DNA of 64,000 bases from Paenibacillus zeisoli (GTDB lineage Bacteria > Bacillota > Bacilli > Paenibacillales > Paenibacillaceae), in assembly GCF_003994465.1 (NCBI RefSeq), contig NZ_RZNX01000010.1, forward strand, positions 27,348-91,347, read 5' to 3'. The notes under the pieces were generated by a model. It was not told the DNA's origin. It made no database searches and was given only the letters and a program-made list of their open reading frames with translations. Both the position numbers and the translations under genes were made by a program. Shown here one piece after another: positions 27,764-37,206 of the stretch. How positions within the stretch are numbered: position 1 is the first letter of the stretch; each line of letters starts with the position of its first letter.

Positions 27764-28255
27764 TCAAATATGAGAGATTAGAGCCTGTTTGATTTCCCGT
27801 ATCTGCTCCAAATGGCGCTGTTCATGCAGGCCTACGAATTCCTCCCACTGCTTCAGATCCATAAGTCCAAATACCGGATGGGGAAAAGACAGCTGTGTAA
27901 GCTGCTCATCGCTACGTCCTTCGTACACCCGGATGAACGAAGCTCGTGACTGTTCCAGCTGATCCTTCAACTGCTCGAGGGACTTTGGTTCTTCAGTTGG
28001 AACCATATGAGGAGGGGCTTCGATACGGCGGGTTCGGTCAAGAGTCAAGTGAAAGGGCTTGGCACTCGTTGGAGCAGCCTGCCCCTGCTTCAGGGTTACA
28101 CCAACCTGGTGAGCAATCCCGCGCTCCATCAGGTATAGATGATCAAGTATTTGGGCGATACTCCATTGTCCAGGGTTAAGGTGGGCGTTAAGCTGCTGAT
28201 TATCCAAATCCTCTACAAACTCAAATATTTGCTGTCTGATTCGCTGATTATGCAC
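27764..28255 (-). CDS. DinB-like domain protein
   Basis: This 163-residue protein has the four-helix DinB/YfiT-like pattern. The first metal-site histidine is in QILDHLYLMERG and two more lie in FVGLHEQRHLEQI near the C terminus. Family members are metal-binding; several are thiol-dependent S-transferases (bacillithiol-linked in Firmicutes), but this one cannot be assigned a substrate. The peptidase gene follows with no gap. The start at 28255 has an AGGAGG-like site upstream. Confidence 0.82.
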   Translation of the reverse strand: MHNQRIRQQIFEFVEDLDNQQLNAHLNPGQWSIAQILDHLYLMERGIAHQVGVTLKQGQAAPTSAKPFHLTLDRTRRIEAPPHMVPTEEPKSLEQLKDQLEQSRASFIRVYEGRSDEQLTQLSFPHPVFGLMDLKQWEEFVGLHEQRHLEQIREIKQALISHI

Positions 28256-28423
28256 GACCCGGTACGCCTCCTTTTGTAAATCATCATATTGTGATCATAT
28301 CAGAACTCGCAAAGGATAAAAAATAATAATCATACAGTATACAGGATACGCTGCTGCTGCCCATGTTTAAATTTGCCGAGATTACGGTATAAAGGAGGTA
28401 TCAAAGGATAAGAGGTGAGAAGC

Positions 28424-28645
28424 ATGGAGGATCGCGGTAAAGTACAACAAGGGCCTTCTGGCATGGATAATCCGGAGCAGTATGAGACCGATCAGGAAAG
28501 CTTGTTTGACAAGTTCGAAAGTGAGCTGAATGTCGATTCGATCCCGGTGGAGGATTTGAATGAGGAAGTCAAGGAAGAGCGGAACAAAGAAGAAACCAAA
28601 CATACTTCGTCTACTCAAAAGAAATATAAAGTGGACTTTGAGTAA
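28424..28645 (+). CDS. Small acidic hypothetical protein
   Basis: A protein of about 73 residues rich in Glu, Asp and Lys, with no predicted membrane segment. The middle (LFDKFESELNVDSIPVEDLN) could form an amphipathic helix, and the C terminus is basic (KKYKVDF). I do not recognise it. The ATG at 28424 has AGAGGTGA 5 bases upstream; a GTG at 28415 with AAAGGA upstream is an alternative. It is divergent from the DinB gene and followed by a 13-bp terminator, so it is probably a genuine monocistronic gene. Confidence 0.65.
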   Translation: MEDRGKVQQGPSGMDNPEQYETDQESLFDKFESELNVDSIPVEDLNEEVKEERNKEETKHTSSTQKKYKVDFE

Positions 28646-28665
28646 CGAGGTCCTGAATATATGGC

Positions 28666-28703
28666 AAAGACTCCGTCATCATCAGATTGACGGAGTCTTT
28701 GTG
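28666..28703. terminator. Bidirectional terminator
   Basis: AAAGACTCCGTCA (28666-28678) pairs perfectly with TGACGGAGTCTTT (28688-28700). It separates the small acidic gene from the convergent dehydrogenase gene. Confidence 0.8.
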
Positions 28704-28758
28704 CTGCAATTAGGTTAGGAACACTAATGAAACTATGCGCAGCAGCATCTGCAAACAG

Positions 28759-29742
28759 TTAATCACAGAGCTCTTTAATAAGTCCCGCCGGGGTTCCGCC
28801 TTGCAGGACGCTCACCATATGCTCCGCGGCACGCATGGCCATGTCCAGGCGTGTCTTCTCTGTGGATGATCCAATATGGGGGAGCAGGACCACATTCGGC
28901 AAGGACAGGAGCGGATTATCCGGGTGGACGGGCTCCTTATCGAACACATCAAGTCCGGCTCCATAAATGGTCTTGTTCTGTAGTGCTCGAATGAGCGCTT
29001 CCTCATCCACCGTCTGTCCGCGTGAGGCGTTAACGAAGATAGCCGTCTCCTTCATCTTGGCGAATTCAGACTCTCCGATCATGTGACGGGTCTCGTCGGT
29101 GAGCGGAGTCATAAGCACAATGAAGTCGGATTGCTCCAGCAGCTCCTCCATGGTGACGTATACGGCATCATATTCTTGCTCAGCCTGCTCATTACGATTA
29201 CGGTTGTGATACAGAATATCCATGCCGAATCCGAATTTGCCTCTGCGTGCAACGGCTCGGCCGATGCTTCCCATGCCTATGATGCCAAGCGTCTTGTGAT
29301 GGACATCCAGTCCGAACAGACTTTCATTATCTCCGCGCTTCCAGCTGCCTTCCCGCACGTAGTTGTCCAATTCAGGGACACGCCGTGCGACAGACAGCAT
29401 CATAGCCATAATGAGGTCAGCTACGGTGTCATTGAGCACATCGGGTGTGTTAGTGCCCTTAATTCCCCGCTGCTTCATCGCATCGAGATCAAAATTGTTA
29501 TAGCCGACACTCATCGTACTCACCACCTTGAGGTGGGGAGCATGATCAAGCAGCTCGGCGTCAATCCTGCCGCCTGCGGTCAGCAGACCTTCCACATCCG
29601 CGATGTGCCCGGCCAGCTGTTCGGGAGTCAGGGGCTTCTCACCTTCCCATTTGCTGTATGTGCAGTGCTTGCCAACATACTCCTCCACTTCCGGTGGAAC
29701 GGGTCTGGCTATGAATACTTTCGGTTTGGTTATGGTCATCAT
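28759..29742 (-). CDS. D-2-hydroxyacid dehydrogenase (glyoxylate/hydroxypyruvate reductase type)
   Basis: This 327-residue NAD(P)-dependent enzyme has the dinucleotide motif LGIIGMGSIGRAVA near the middle, NASRGQTVDEEAL with the catalytic Arg region, and the Glu and His of the active site in the FDKEPVHPDNPL and LPHIGSSTEKTR segments. The pattern is that of glycerate/glyoxylate reductases (GyaR/GhrB). The exact substrate cannot be fixed. GAGGAG precedes two adjacent ATGs (29742 or 29739). It is transcribed alone. Confidence 0.9.
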   Translation of the reverse strand: MMTITKPKVFIARPVPPEVEEYVGKHCTYSKWEGEKPLTPEQLAGHIADVEGLLTAGGRIDAELLDHAPHLKVVSTMSVGYNNFDLDAMKQRGIKGTNTPDVLNDTVADLIMAMMLSVARRVPELDNYVREGSWKRGDNESLFGLDVHHKTLGIIGMGSIGRAVARRGKFGFGMDILYHNRNRNEQAEQEYDAVYVTMEELLEQSDFIVLMTPLTDETRHMIGESEFAKMKETAIFVNASRGQTVDEEALIRALQNKTIYGAGLDVFDKEPVHPDNPLLSLPNVVLLPHIGSSTEKTRLDMAMRAAEHMVSVLQGGTPAGLIKELCD

Positions 29743-29846
29743 GAGGACTCCTCTCCGTTCGGGTTGTAGGCAGTTCTAACCTTTACTACTCATATTACCC
29801 TAAAAAGAGTCCCTCTGATAATAAGCCGCCCGCAGCCAGCCGGATC

Positions 29847-30344
29847 TTAACGGTTATCGATCTTCTCCGGATACATATCGTGGTTCATCATCCGGTGGTC
29901 GGCCATTTGTTCATACTTCGTGCCCGGCCGGCCATAATTGCAGTAAGGGTCAATGGAGATGCCGCCGCGAGGTGTGAATTTGCCCCAGACTTCAATATAC
30001 TTAGGATCCATAAGTTTAATTAGATCGTTCATAATGATATTCATGCAATCTTCATGGAAATCACCGTGGTTGCGGAAGCTGAACAGATACAACTTCAGCG
30101 ACTTGCTCTCTACCATCTTGATATCAGGAATGTAGCTGATATGCAGAGTTGCGAAATCAGGCTGGCCGGTAATCGGGCACAGGCTGGTGAACTCCGGAAA
30201 GTTGAATTTTACGAAATAATCACGATAGGCATGCTTGTTCTCGAAGCTTTCCAGAACTTCTGGGGCGTATTGGAACACATATTTGGTTCCTTGATTGCCC
30301 AGCAGGGTCAGGTCCTGCATCTCACTTGGTTGTCTTCCGCTCAT
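29847..30344 (-). CDS. queF: NADPH-dependent 7-cyano-7-deazaguanine reductase
   Basis: This 165-residue unimodular QueF reduces preQ0 to preQ1. The thioimide-forming cysteine is in [12 protein letters not shown] near residues 54-65, and the conserved Glu/His region follows in the [11 protein letters not shown] block (QueF motif). The N-terminal LLGNQGTKY is typical. It is the last gene of queC-queD-queE-queF, 30 bases after queE with its own ribosome binding site. The whole operon lies behind a preQ1-I riboswitch, so the product of this enzyme controls its own synthesis. Confidence 0.96.
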   Translation of the reverse strand: MSGRQPSEMQDLTLLGNQGTKYVFQYAPEVLESFENKHAYRDYFVKFNFPEFTSLCPITGQPDFATLHISYIPDIKMVESKSLKLYLFSFRNHGDFHEDCMNIIMNDLIKLMDPKYIEVWGKFTPRGGISIDPYCNYGRPGTKYEQMADHRMMNHDMYPEKIDNR

Positions 30345-30374
30345 AGTTTGATTGTCCTCCGATATCTATATTAA

Positions 30375-31130
30375 TTAGACCCCGCGCTTGTTCCCCCATA
30401 CGAGGGTATGCAGCTGAGGCAGTACGCGAACGTTGTTCAGCTCTTCAGATTGCATAACAGCATCAATCAGCTGTTCATATTGAGTAAGCAGATAGGAAGC
30501 ATGAGCATCGGTATCCATCCGCTGTACATCGGGATTCCCGACCTGCAGGAACATGACCGCATCAGGATAACGAGCGTGTACCTTTGTGGCATAGGCCAAG
30601 TCTTCCTCATCAAAAATAACGACTTTCAGGCTGTAAGCATAACCCTGCGGTCTCGCCGCAAGCTTGAATACAATCTCATCAAGTTTGCCCCAATCGGTGG
30701 TCATTCCTGAACTTGGCGGCTTCGGAGAGAGGGTAACTTCATCAATCTCATGCAGCCAATCCTGCCAGCGTGAACCTTGAGTCTCCACCGCAATACGGAT
30801 CCCCTGTGCCTTAAGCAGAGAGACAAGTGATCCAAGCTGCGGCAGCAGGGCAGGGTTCCCTCCAGACAGAGTCACGTGGGAGAAGCGGCTTCCGCCGATG
30901 AGCTTCAGTTCCTCCCATATTTGCTCCGCGCTCATGGGCTGAATCAGATCCTTGGCACTGCCATCCCAGGTAAAAGCAGAATCGCACCACGAGCAGCGGT
31001 AGTCACAGCCCGCGGTACGAACGAACATGGTTTTCTGTCCGATGACCATGCCTTCGCCTTGAACGGTCGGACCGAAGATTTCGAGTACAGGAATGCCGGG
31101 AGCCGCTTTGACCTCAGCTGAATTATTCAC
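30375..31130 (-). CDS. queE: 7-carboxy-7-deazaguanine synthase
   Basis: This 251-residue radical SAM enzyme converts 6-carboxytetrahydropterin to CDG. GPTVQGEGMVIG is the N-terminal signature, and the cluster cysteines are in AGCDYRCSWCDSAF (C-x3-C-x2-C) near residues 38-51. The GGNPAL motif follows. It overlaps queD by 8 bases. It sits between queD and queF in the operon, matching the order of the pathway. Confidence 0.95.
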   Translation of the reverse strand: MNNSAEVKAAPGIPVLEIFGPTVQGEGMVIGQKTMFVRTAGCDYRCSWCDSAFTWDGSAKDLIQPMSAEQIWEELKLIGGSRFSHVTLSGGNPALLPQLGSLVSLLKAQGIRIAVETQGSRWQDWLHEIDEVTLSPKPPSSGMTTDWGKLDEIVFKLAARPQGYAYSLKVVIFDEEDLAYATKVHARYPDAVMFLQVGNPDVQRMDTDAHASYLLTQYEQLIDAVMQSEELNNVRVLPQLHTLVWGNKRGV

Positions 31131-31617
31131 CGGTCATCCACTCCCGTCTAACCTCGGCGTAGCTGGTCGGAGTCTCATACAGCCTGATGAACTCAGTACG
31201 TCCATCACAGATTAGGGACTTATACTCATCAGACAACAGAGCTTCTTCCATTTGTTCATACAGCCATACGACCATATTCTCTGCGGTTGTGTTCATTGGC
31301 GGCAGGGTCTCGTTCAAGTAGCGGTGATCCAGATAAGTCTCTATCCGGGTTTTCCATATTTCTTTGATCAGCCCGAAATCAGCCGTAATCCCGGTATCAT
31401 CCGGCCGTGCACTGATTCCGATGACAGCTTTATAGGTATGGCCGTGCAGATTCTTGCACTTGCCTTCATATGCGTGTAGATGATGCGCGGCATCAAATGT
31501 AAATTCCTTGCTCACCAGAACTCTACGGTTGTGGTAACGGAGCTCGCTGGCCTTAATATCAACCTCAAACTGCTGGAGCTTTTCTACGATGCGAAATTCA
31601 CCTGGTGTTCGGCTCAT
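31123..31617 (-). CDS. queD: 6-carboxy-5,6,7,8-tetrahydropterin synthase
   Basis: This 164-residue zinc enzyme converts dihydroneopterin triphosphate to 6-carboxytetrahydropterin. The zinc histidines are in FDAAHHL and NLHGHTY, and the catalytic cysteine is in GKCKN between them. The C-terminal glutamate region with [10 protein letters not shown] is conserved. About 30 extra N-terminal residues precede the core. Its start overlaps the queC stop in ATGA. Confidence 0.94.
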   Translation of the reverse strand: MSRTPGEFRIVEKLQQFEVDIKASELRYHNRRVLVSKEFTFDAAHHLHAYEGKCKNLHGHTYKAVIGISARPDDTGITADFGLIKEIWKTRIETYLDHRYLNETLPPMNTTAENMVVWLYEQMEEALLSDEYKSLICDGRTEFIRLYETPTSYAEVRREWMTGE

Positions 31618-32282
31618 GAGCGATCTCCTTCCTTACGGGACTGCAGGAATTTATCCAATCCGGCTTGTCTGAGCTTGCAGGCAGGGCATTCTCCGCAGCC
31701 GTGTCCAATCACGCCGTTATAGCAGGTCAGCGTCTTCTCGCGTACGAAGTCGAACGCGCCGAGCTCATCCGCAAGCGCCCAGGTCTCAGCTTTATCCAGC
31801 CACATAAGCGGGGTGTGGATCACAAAGTTATAGTCCATCGCGAGATTGAGTGTAACATTCAGCGATTTGACAAAAGTATCGCGGCAGTCCGGATAACCGC
31901 TGAAATCGGTCTCGCAGACACCGGTGATCAGGTGTCTTGCCCCGGCTGTCTTGGCTAGTACAGCTGCAAAGCTGAGGAACAAATGATTGCGGCCTTCCAC
32001 AAAGGTGCTTGGCAGGCTGCCCTCTTCCTGGGTAATCTCGATATCATCACGTGTAAGAGCATTCGGGGCCAGCTGGTTCAGCAGGCTCATATCAAGCACG
32101 GTATTCTTGACTCCTAGCTCGTCGGCAATCTGCTTGGCGCATTCGATCTCCAGGCTGTGACGCTGACCGTAGTTGAAGGTAACCGTCTCGACCTCGGCAA
32201 AATGCTTCAATGCCCAGAACAGGCAGGTCGTGCTGTCTTGCCCGCCGCTGAATACGACGACAGCTTTTTCATTTTTAAGCAT
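31614..32282 (-). CDS. queC: 7-cyano-7-deazaguanine synthase
   Basis: This 222-residue ATP-dependent enzyme makes preQ0 from CDG and ammonia. The PP-loop motif [11 protein letters not shown] is at residues 10-20. The zinc site is formed by the four cysteines in [16 protein letters not shown] near the C terminus. It is the first gene of the que operon, preceded by a leader with a preQ1-I riboswitch and terminator. Confidence 0.96.
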   Translation of the reverse strand: MLKNEKAVVVFSGGQDSTTCLFWALKHFAEVETVTFNYGQRHSLEIECAKQIADELGVKNTVLDMSLLNQLAPNALTRDDIEITQEEGSLPSTFVEGRNHLFLSFAAVLAKTAGARHLITGVCETDFSGYPDCRDTFVKSLNVTLNLAMDYNFVIHTPLMWLDKAETWALADELGAFDFVREKTLTCYNGVIGHGCGECPACKLRQAGLDKFLQSRKEGDRS

Positions 32283-32341
32283 AAAAAAACCTCTCTATCT
32301 TCTAAAGTGTGGAAGAGAGAGAGTTCTTGAACTGGCATCGC

Positions 32342-32376
32342 AAAAAAACAAGCCCTGTCAAATTGCGGATAAGGCT
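32342..32376 (-). terminator. Expression-platform terminator of the queC riboswitch
   Basis: On the minus strand AGCCTT pairs with AGGGCT (one G-U), followed by TG and seven T. It begins directly after the aptamer tail, so aptamer folding and termination are likely coupled. Confidence 0.8.
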
Positions 32377-32379
32377 AGC

Positions 32380-32414
32380 TTAGTTTTTTATAGAGGGAGT
32401 TCGCGAACCTCTCC
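32380..32414 (-). promoter_or_regulatory. preQ1-I riboswitch of the que operon (transcriptional type)
   Basis: On the minus strand GAGAGG, a TTCGCGAACT loop, CCCTCT and the tail ATAAAAAACTAAG reproduce the textbook preQ1-I consensus almost exactly. It is followed within a few bases by a terminator, indicating transcription termination on preQ1 binding. Confidence 0.95.
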
Positions 32415-32520
32415 CATGCGCCTTGGCACATGGACTTTCTTCAGTTAAACGCAGGATGCGCTGAACTATTATAACACAATTTAGCTGCAGGAGAGGAAGA
32501 AAGTTATGGCTATATAAATT

Positions 32521-32558
32521 CAAAAAAAGGAATGACCGGGCAATCCGGCCATTCCTTG
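32521..32558 (-). terminator. Terminator after proS
   Basis: AAGGAATGACCGG pairs with CCGGCCATTCCTT, and on the minus strand a T run follows. It lies 14 bases past the proS stop. Confidence 0.88.
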
Positions 32559-32571
32559 ATGCAGCAGCGAG

Positions 32572-34296
32572 TTACTTCAACTGATGCTCCGTTATTCTCG
32601 ACAATGCAGCTTCTAATTCCAGCACTTCCGCCTCCGCCTTGTGTCTTTCTTTCCACTCCACCTGTCTGTCCTTGGCCAGCTTGCCAATGACGATGCGGAT
32701 CGGAATCCCGATCAGGTCCGAGTCCTTGAATTTGACACCGGGCCGCTCGTCCCGGTCATCCAGTAAGACCTCTATACCTTGGCTTGTGAGCTTCTCGTAG
32801 AGCTCATCTGCCAGGCCCATTTGGGTCTCATCCTTGATGGAGAGCGGTACGATATGGACCTGGTAAGGTGCCAGGGAGGCAGGCCATAAGATTCCATTCT
32901 GGTCGTGATGCTGCTCGGCCACAGCCGAGAGAATACGGGAGACGCCGATGCCATAACAGCCCATGATGAGGTTTTGCTCCTGACCCGAGGCGTCAGAGTA
33001 CACAGCCCCGAGCGCCTCGCTGTACTTCGTTCCCAGCTTGAAGACATGGCCAACCTCGATTCCGCGCACTAGATTCATCTCGCTTCCACAATGCGGGCAT
33101 GGGTCGCCTAGGGTCACATTCCTCAGATCCAGCACCGTATCCAAGGCAAAATCGATACCAGGGCGGACACCGCTCAGATGATAATCGGATTGGTTCGCCC
33201 CGGTTATGCCCGTATCCATCAAGCCGACCTCTTGGTCAACAAGCAGGGGGATGGAAAGTCCTACCGGACCCGCGAAGCCAACTTCAGCGCCTGTCACCTG
33301 CAGGACTGTGGCTGCATCAGCAAGCTGAACCGTTTCAGCACCGGTATGGTTCTTCAGCTTGATTTCATTCACTTCATGATCACCTCGAACAAGGACAGCC
33401 ACCGGATTGCCGTCCATGAGATAGATCAGCGTCTTGATGAAATTGCCCGCTTCCTGCTCTGTGAAGGTAACAAGCTCATCAATAGAGTGGACTCCGGGCG
33501 TAGCGAGCAGGTGAGGGGCAGGCAGATTCGCTCTGCGGCTTATCCGGGTCCCCAGGTGCTCAGGCTGATAAGAAGTCTGATATTCCGCTTTCTCCAGATT
33601 GGCGGCATAGTCCCCTACAGGGCATACGGCGATCGTATCCTCGCCGATCTCCGCTAGAGCCATGAACTCATGAGTCTCTCCCTCGCCTCCGATAGCCCCG
33701 GCATCCGCCTGAACCGACCTGAAGTCAAGCCCGCATCTTGTGAAAATACGGGTGTAGGCTGCATGCATGGACCAGTAGCTGGTATCCAGTCCGTTCCAGT
33801 CAGTATCGAAGGAATAAGCGTCCTTCATCAGAAATTCTCTTCCCCGGAGCAGACCGAAGCGAGGCCGTCGCTCATCCCGGAATTTAGTCTGGATCTGGTA
33901 GAGGGTCATCGGCAGCTGCCGGTAAGAGTTTATCTCATCCTTCATCAGGGAAGTAATAACCTCTTCATGAGTAGGGCCAAGGGCGAACTCCCTGCCATGA
34001 CGATCCTCCAGACGGACAAGCTCAGGTCCGTAGACCTCATATCTGCCCGATTGTCTCCACAGCTCCGCAGGCTGCATGGCAGGCATAAGCAGTTCCTGCG
34101 CATCCGTCAAATTCATTTCCTCCCGAACGATGGCTGCTGCCTTCTGCAGGACACGCCATCCGAGGGGCAGGTAGGTATACACTCCTGAAGCCAACTGACG
34201 GATATATCCGCCGCGCAGCAGTAGACGGTGGCTCTGCGTCTCGGCATCCGCAGGAGCTTCTCTTAGTGTAGGTATCAGCATGCGGCTTTGTCTCAT
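32572..34296 (-). CDS. proS: Prolyl-tRNA synthetase
   Basis: This 574-residue class II synthetase is of the bacterial type with the editing insertion. Motif 2 is FRDERRPRFGLLRGREF at about residues 138-155, motif 3 is GCYGIGVSRIL near 440-450, and the INS editing domain lies between. The anticodon-binding domain (VHIVPLS onward) ends the protein. It is transcribed alone behind a T-box whose specifier reads as a proline codon. The start MRQSRMLIPTLREAP is typical. Confidence 0.97.
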   Translation of the reverse strand: MRQSRMLIPTLREAPADAETQSHRLLLRGGYIRQLASGVYTYLPLGWRVLQKAAAIVREEMNLTDAQELLMPAMQPAELWRQSGRYEVYGPELVRLEDRHGREFALGPTHEEVITSLMKDEINSYRQLPMTLYQIQTKFRDERRPRFGLLRGREFLMKDAYSFDTDWNGLDTSYWSMHAAYTRIFTRCGLDFRSVQADAGAIGGEGETHEFMALAEIGEDTIAVCPVGDYAANLEKAEYQTSYQPEHLGTRISRRANLPAPHLLATPGVHSIDELVTFTEQEAGNFIKTLIYLMDGNPVAVLVRGDHEVNEIKLKNHTGAETVQLADAATVLQVTGAEVGFAGPVGLSIPLLVDQEVGLMDTGITGANQSDYHLSGVRPGIDFALDTVLDLRNVTLGDPCPHCGSEMNLVRGIEVGHVFKLGTKYSEALGAVYSDASGQEQNLIMGCYGIGVSRILSAVAEQHHDQNGILWPASLAPYQVHIVPLSIKDETQMGLADELYEKLTSQGIEVLLDDRDERPGVKFKDSDLIGIPIRIVIGKLAKDRQVEWKERHKAEAEVLELEAALSRITEHQLK

Positions 34297-34326
34297 TCAT
34301 CTCATCCTTTCTCGAAAGTATTCTAG

Positions 34327-34600
34327 GAACAAAAAAGAGCGCTATTCGTCAAGGGACGAATGCGCTCGTGGTACCACCCTAATTAGATCAGCATGCTGCT
34401 AGGCTGATTCTTAGCCTGATAACGGGGTTCACCGGCAGCGGTTTGCCGCTGCAGCTTCCAAGGTAGGGAGTCCTCGAATCGTGCCGGGAAGCCTTTCAGC
34501 CCAAGGGTTTCCTCTCTATACGGCCGGTGTCCGAAGCTCATGATCTTGGTCAATGCTGATGCTATATAAGCCACTTGAAATTTTAACATTGATTAGGGTT
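34327..34600 (-). promoter_or_regulatory. T-box leader of proS (proline specifier)
   Basis: The T-box sequence AGGGTGGTACCACG is on the minus strand at about 34367-34381. It is followed by a GAGCGC-rich terminator stem with a T run (34327-34372). Stem I spans about 34440-34585 with GAGAGGAAA at its top. In its 3' side the triplet CCT is followed by ACC, the usual specifier context, which reads as proline. This fits the gene it controls. Confidence 0.92.
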
Positions 34601-34608
34601 GTAATTAC

Positions 34609-34731
34609 GGAGAATGCTTGGACTTCCGGCCGCTGTTGTCTCCAGATTTCTTGATGTATACCGTTCTTTGCGGTTGAAATCCGGAGACAAAGGCGGTCGC
34701 GTTCGCTCCTACAGTTCCAAGCTTCCCCTCC
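34609..34731. repeat. Long imperfect palindrome (REP-like element A)
   Basis: The inner arms TTGTCTCCAGATTTC and GAAATCCGGAGACAA pair. The outer arms GGAG..GCTTGGA and TTCCAAGC..CTCC also pair, with an interrupted GC-rich middle and an ACCG/CGGT tip. It lies between the T-box and the CPBP gene. A second element with the same layout is at 40412-40525. Confidence 0.75.
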
Positions 34732-34836
34732 ATTACGCCTTCCTGTATGTTATTTTTTAAGTGCTTTATATTTAATATTTCCAATTAAATTACAACAAAT
34801 TTGGCTCCAGGTCAATCTCTGGCTGCTGTTTCTGGA

Positions 34837-35586
34837 TTAACTGGCTAGGGCGGACTGGATAGGAACCCGTCTCAAAGTTAAGATCAACCATATGGCCTGT
34901 AGGGCTAATACTGCTATGACAACAAGAGTTCCATACCAGACCGAGTCACTAGGGCTCATAAATTGAATTAGATTATGTATAAAGTGGAAGGTGATTAAGG
35001 GAAGGATATTGTTATTCATGATGATTAATAAAGCCAGGACAAGTCCAACGAGCAGGGCATATACAATCTGCAGAATCGTCTCAAATAAATTTTGACCAGA
35101 CAGGGCATTTAATATGTGCGTGACTCCGAACAGGATGCTGGAAGTTACGACAGCGGTGGTGACCCCTTTGGCAAGCAGAGTCCGAAGAATTAAGCCGCGG
35201 TAGATGGTCTCCTCGACAAAACCAACCAGCAGAGTAAACCCGATAAAGTACAGCAAAGTTGAAGCTGATGTGGACTTAAAGCCATTCATGCAGTTAATGC
35301 CGAGGACCAGCACAAGCGGCAGATAATAGATCCAGTTCCGGGACGGTATGTTCCTAAGCGACTCAAAGCCTAGAGCTTTCCATTTTCCTCTTATCGTCAG
35401 ATACACAATCAGCACGAGAGCGAAAGGGATGAAAGAGATAACCACAGGTGCGGTATAATCCAGCTGTTTGATTTGTGCGTAAGCCCCCGCTGCGAACATG
35501 GCAATAAGCAGAAGTGCTTCAATAATAACTACGGCCAGCACAGGCCTCCTTGCTGAAAAGCTTCTTTTATTCGGAGATGTTGTCAT
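34837..35586 (-). CDS. CPBP-family intramembrane protease-like protein
   Basis: This 249-residue protein has about seven or eight membrane segments. The CPBP (Rce1/Abi) motifs are present: EETIYRG near residue 125, FGVTH about 27 residues later, and the HFIHN motif further on. Members process prenylated proteins in eukaryotes; in bacteria they are linked to bacteriocin immunity and maturation or have unknown roles. The gene overlaps the end of the PadR regulator gene by 20 bases, so they are one transcriptional unit and probably functionally linked. No bacteriocin gene is visible nearby. Confidence 0.88.
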   Translation of the reverse strand: MTTSPNKRSFSARRPVLAVVIIEALLLIAMFAAGAYAQIKQLDYTAPVVISFIPFALVLIVYLTIRGKWKALGFESLRNIPSRNWIYYLPLVLVLGINCMNGFKSTSASTLLYFIGFTLLVGFVEETIYRGLILRTLLAKGVTTAVVTSSILFGVTHILNALSGQNLFETILQIVYALLVGLVLALLIIMNNNILPLITFHFIHNLIQFMSPSDSVWYGTLVVIAVLALQAIWLILTLRRVPIQSALAS

Positions 35587-36112
35587 GATTCAGATCATTC
35601 CTCTCTTTAATATCGTTAATCCATTGTTCCTTCATGTTCAGATACCGCAGCCCATACTTAAGCATGGATACCCGGTAGTAATGATCCTCCGGATTCTCCA
35701 CCTCCTGCAGCTCTTTCGATACGATGTCCTGGACCGCCTCCAGACGTTTAAGCTGCTGATGAAGTCCTGAATGATATTCAGCAAGGCGCTCCTCCCGAGT
35801 AGCTGGATCCAGATAATCGTAGAAAAAAATTTTCAGCAGCGGTTCACCACGAAATACCTGCAGTGGCTCTGCCAGCCATAGAAGAAATTGGCGCTTGCCT
35901 TCAGGGAGCAGAGTGGCGATCTTCTTGTTCTTCGCATCTTCGGTATCGGTAATGGACACCCAGCCTTTCTCAGCCAGCCTCTTTAGGGCCGGATACAGAC
36001 TTCCGAAGCTGGCTTTATAGAAGAGACCTACCGTGCTGTCGATCGTCTTCTTGATCTCGTAGCCGTTCATCGGCCGCTCAATAAGCAGTCCTAATATTAC
36101 GTATTCCAGCAA
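35567..36112 (-). CDS. PadR-family transcriptional regulator
   Basis: This 181-residue protein has an N-terminal winged helix: the MLEYVILGLLIERPMNGYEI start, then ASFGSLYPALKRLAEKGWV, which are the PadR landmarks. The C-terminal helical domain (Vir-like) would mediate dimerisation. It precedes and overlaps the CPBP gene. Such regulators often repress their own operon in response to a ligand that the partner membrane protein handles; that link is inference. The region upstream (36113-36190) is AT-rich. Confidence 0.9.
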   Translation of the reverse strand: MLEYVILGLLIERPMNGYEIKKTIDSTVGLFYKASFGSLYPALKRLAEKGWVSITDTEDAKNKKIATLLPEGKRQFLLWLAEPLQVFRGEPLLKIFFYDYLDPATREERLAEYHSGLHQQLKRLEAVQDIVSKELQEVENPEDHYYRVSMLKYGLRYLNMKEQWINDIKERNDLNHDNISE

Positions 36113-36193
36113 ATGAACACCCTTCTCTCCATGTATCTACTCGATATATCTATTTGATACATTTATCATAATTGATTTCAATATTTTGTCAAC

Positions 36194-36230
36194 ACAAAAA
36201 AGAGAGGATTGATGAACAATCCTCTCCAGT
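36194..36230 (-). terminator. Terminator after speD
   Basis: GAGAGGATTG pairs with CAATCCTCTC, followed on the minus strand by six T. Confidence 0.88.
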
Positions 36231-36248
36231 TCAGAACACAGGCTCGTC

Positions 36249-37067
36249 TCAGAGGGAGCCGCGTTTCATATTTTTTCCATAATAGATTTCATCCATTTCG
36301 ATCTTGAGCCGGTCTGTGATCGAAGCCTGCTCTTCTGGGCTGAGCTTTTCCTTCGTATAGCCGAACAGGTAGTTGTCCAAATCGAAGGCTTTGAGTTTGC
36401 ACTTGGTGTGGAATATATTCTCTTGATACACGTTAACATCGATCATGTCATACAGCTTCTTATCCTTGTCGGGGATGTAATTCTGGATGGAGCTGATGTC
36501 GTGATCAATGAATAGCTTGCGTCCGTTGATATCGCGGGTGAAGCCGCGAACCCGGTAATCCATTGTCATCATATCCGGCTCAAAAGAGTGGATCAGGAAG
36601 TTAAGGGCTTTGAGCGGCGAGATCTCCCCGCACGTAGATACATCAATATCTGCGCGAAACGTACAGATGCCTTCATCTGGATGAGACTCCGGGTAAGTAT
36701 GAACGGTGATATGGCTTTTGTCGAGATGCATGACCACATGATCGGGAAGAGGTCCGGGGGTTTCATCGAAGGTCTCGGTGTTCATCTCGGCAACGGGTCC
36801 TTCGGATACGAGCATCGTCACACTGGCGCCTTGGGGAATGTAGTCCTGTTTGGCAATGTTTAATACATTAGCTCCAATGATGTCAGACACAGATTTTAAT
36901 ATGGCGGTAAGACGGTCAGCGTTATACTGCTCATCCACATACTCAATGTAAGCATCGCGTTCCTCGGTGGTTTTAGTATAGCAAATATCATACATATTGA
37001 AGCTGAGCGATTTCGTCAGATTATTGAATCCATGCAGTTGTATGGCTTGCTCGGGGGTTAATTTCAT
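36249..37067 (-). CDS. speD: S-adenosylmethionine decarboxylase proenzyme
   Basis: This 272-residue pyruvoyl enzyme is of the long E. coli-like class and makes decarboxylated SAM for spermidine synthesis. The autocleavage site is in [17 protein letters not shown], with the serine after the lysine becoming the pyruvoyl group. [20 protein letters not shown] follows with the catalytic Cys. The short B. subtilis SpeD is about half this length, so this is the other bacterial type. It is transcribed alone, with its own terminator. Confidence 0.95.
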   Translation of the reverse strand: MKLTPEQAIQLHGFNNLTKSLSFNMYDICYTKTTEERDAYIEYVDEQYNADRLTAILKSVSDIIGANVLNIAKQDYIPQGASVTMLVSEGPVAEMNTETFDETPGPLPDHVVMHLDKSHITVHTYPESHPDEGICTFRADIDVSTCGEISPLKALNFLIHSFEPDMMTMDYRVRGFTRDINGRKLFIDHDISSIQNYIPDKDKKLYDMIDVNVYQENIFHTKCKLKAFDLDNYLFGYTKEKLSPEEQASITDRLKIEMDEIYYGKNMKRGSL

Positions 37068-37206
37068 GGGTCATGTCTCCTTAAGTCACCATAATAAATA
37101 AATTATTACCTGATCTCATTTGTCCTAGTCTTTTATTGTTTTACCCGAAAGTTACTCATCGCTAACAAGTAAGCAGGAACCGTGCGGGCTATGCTGGGAC
37201 AGCAGC

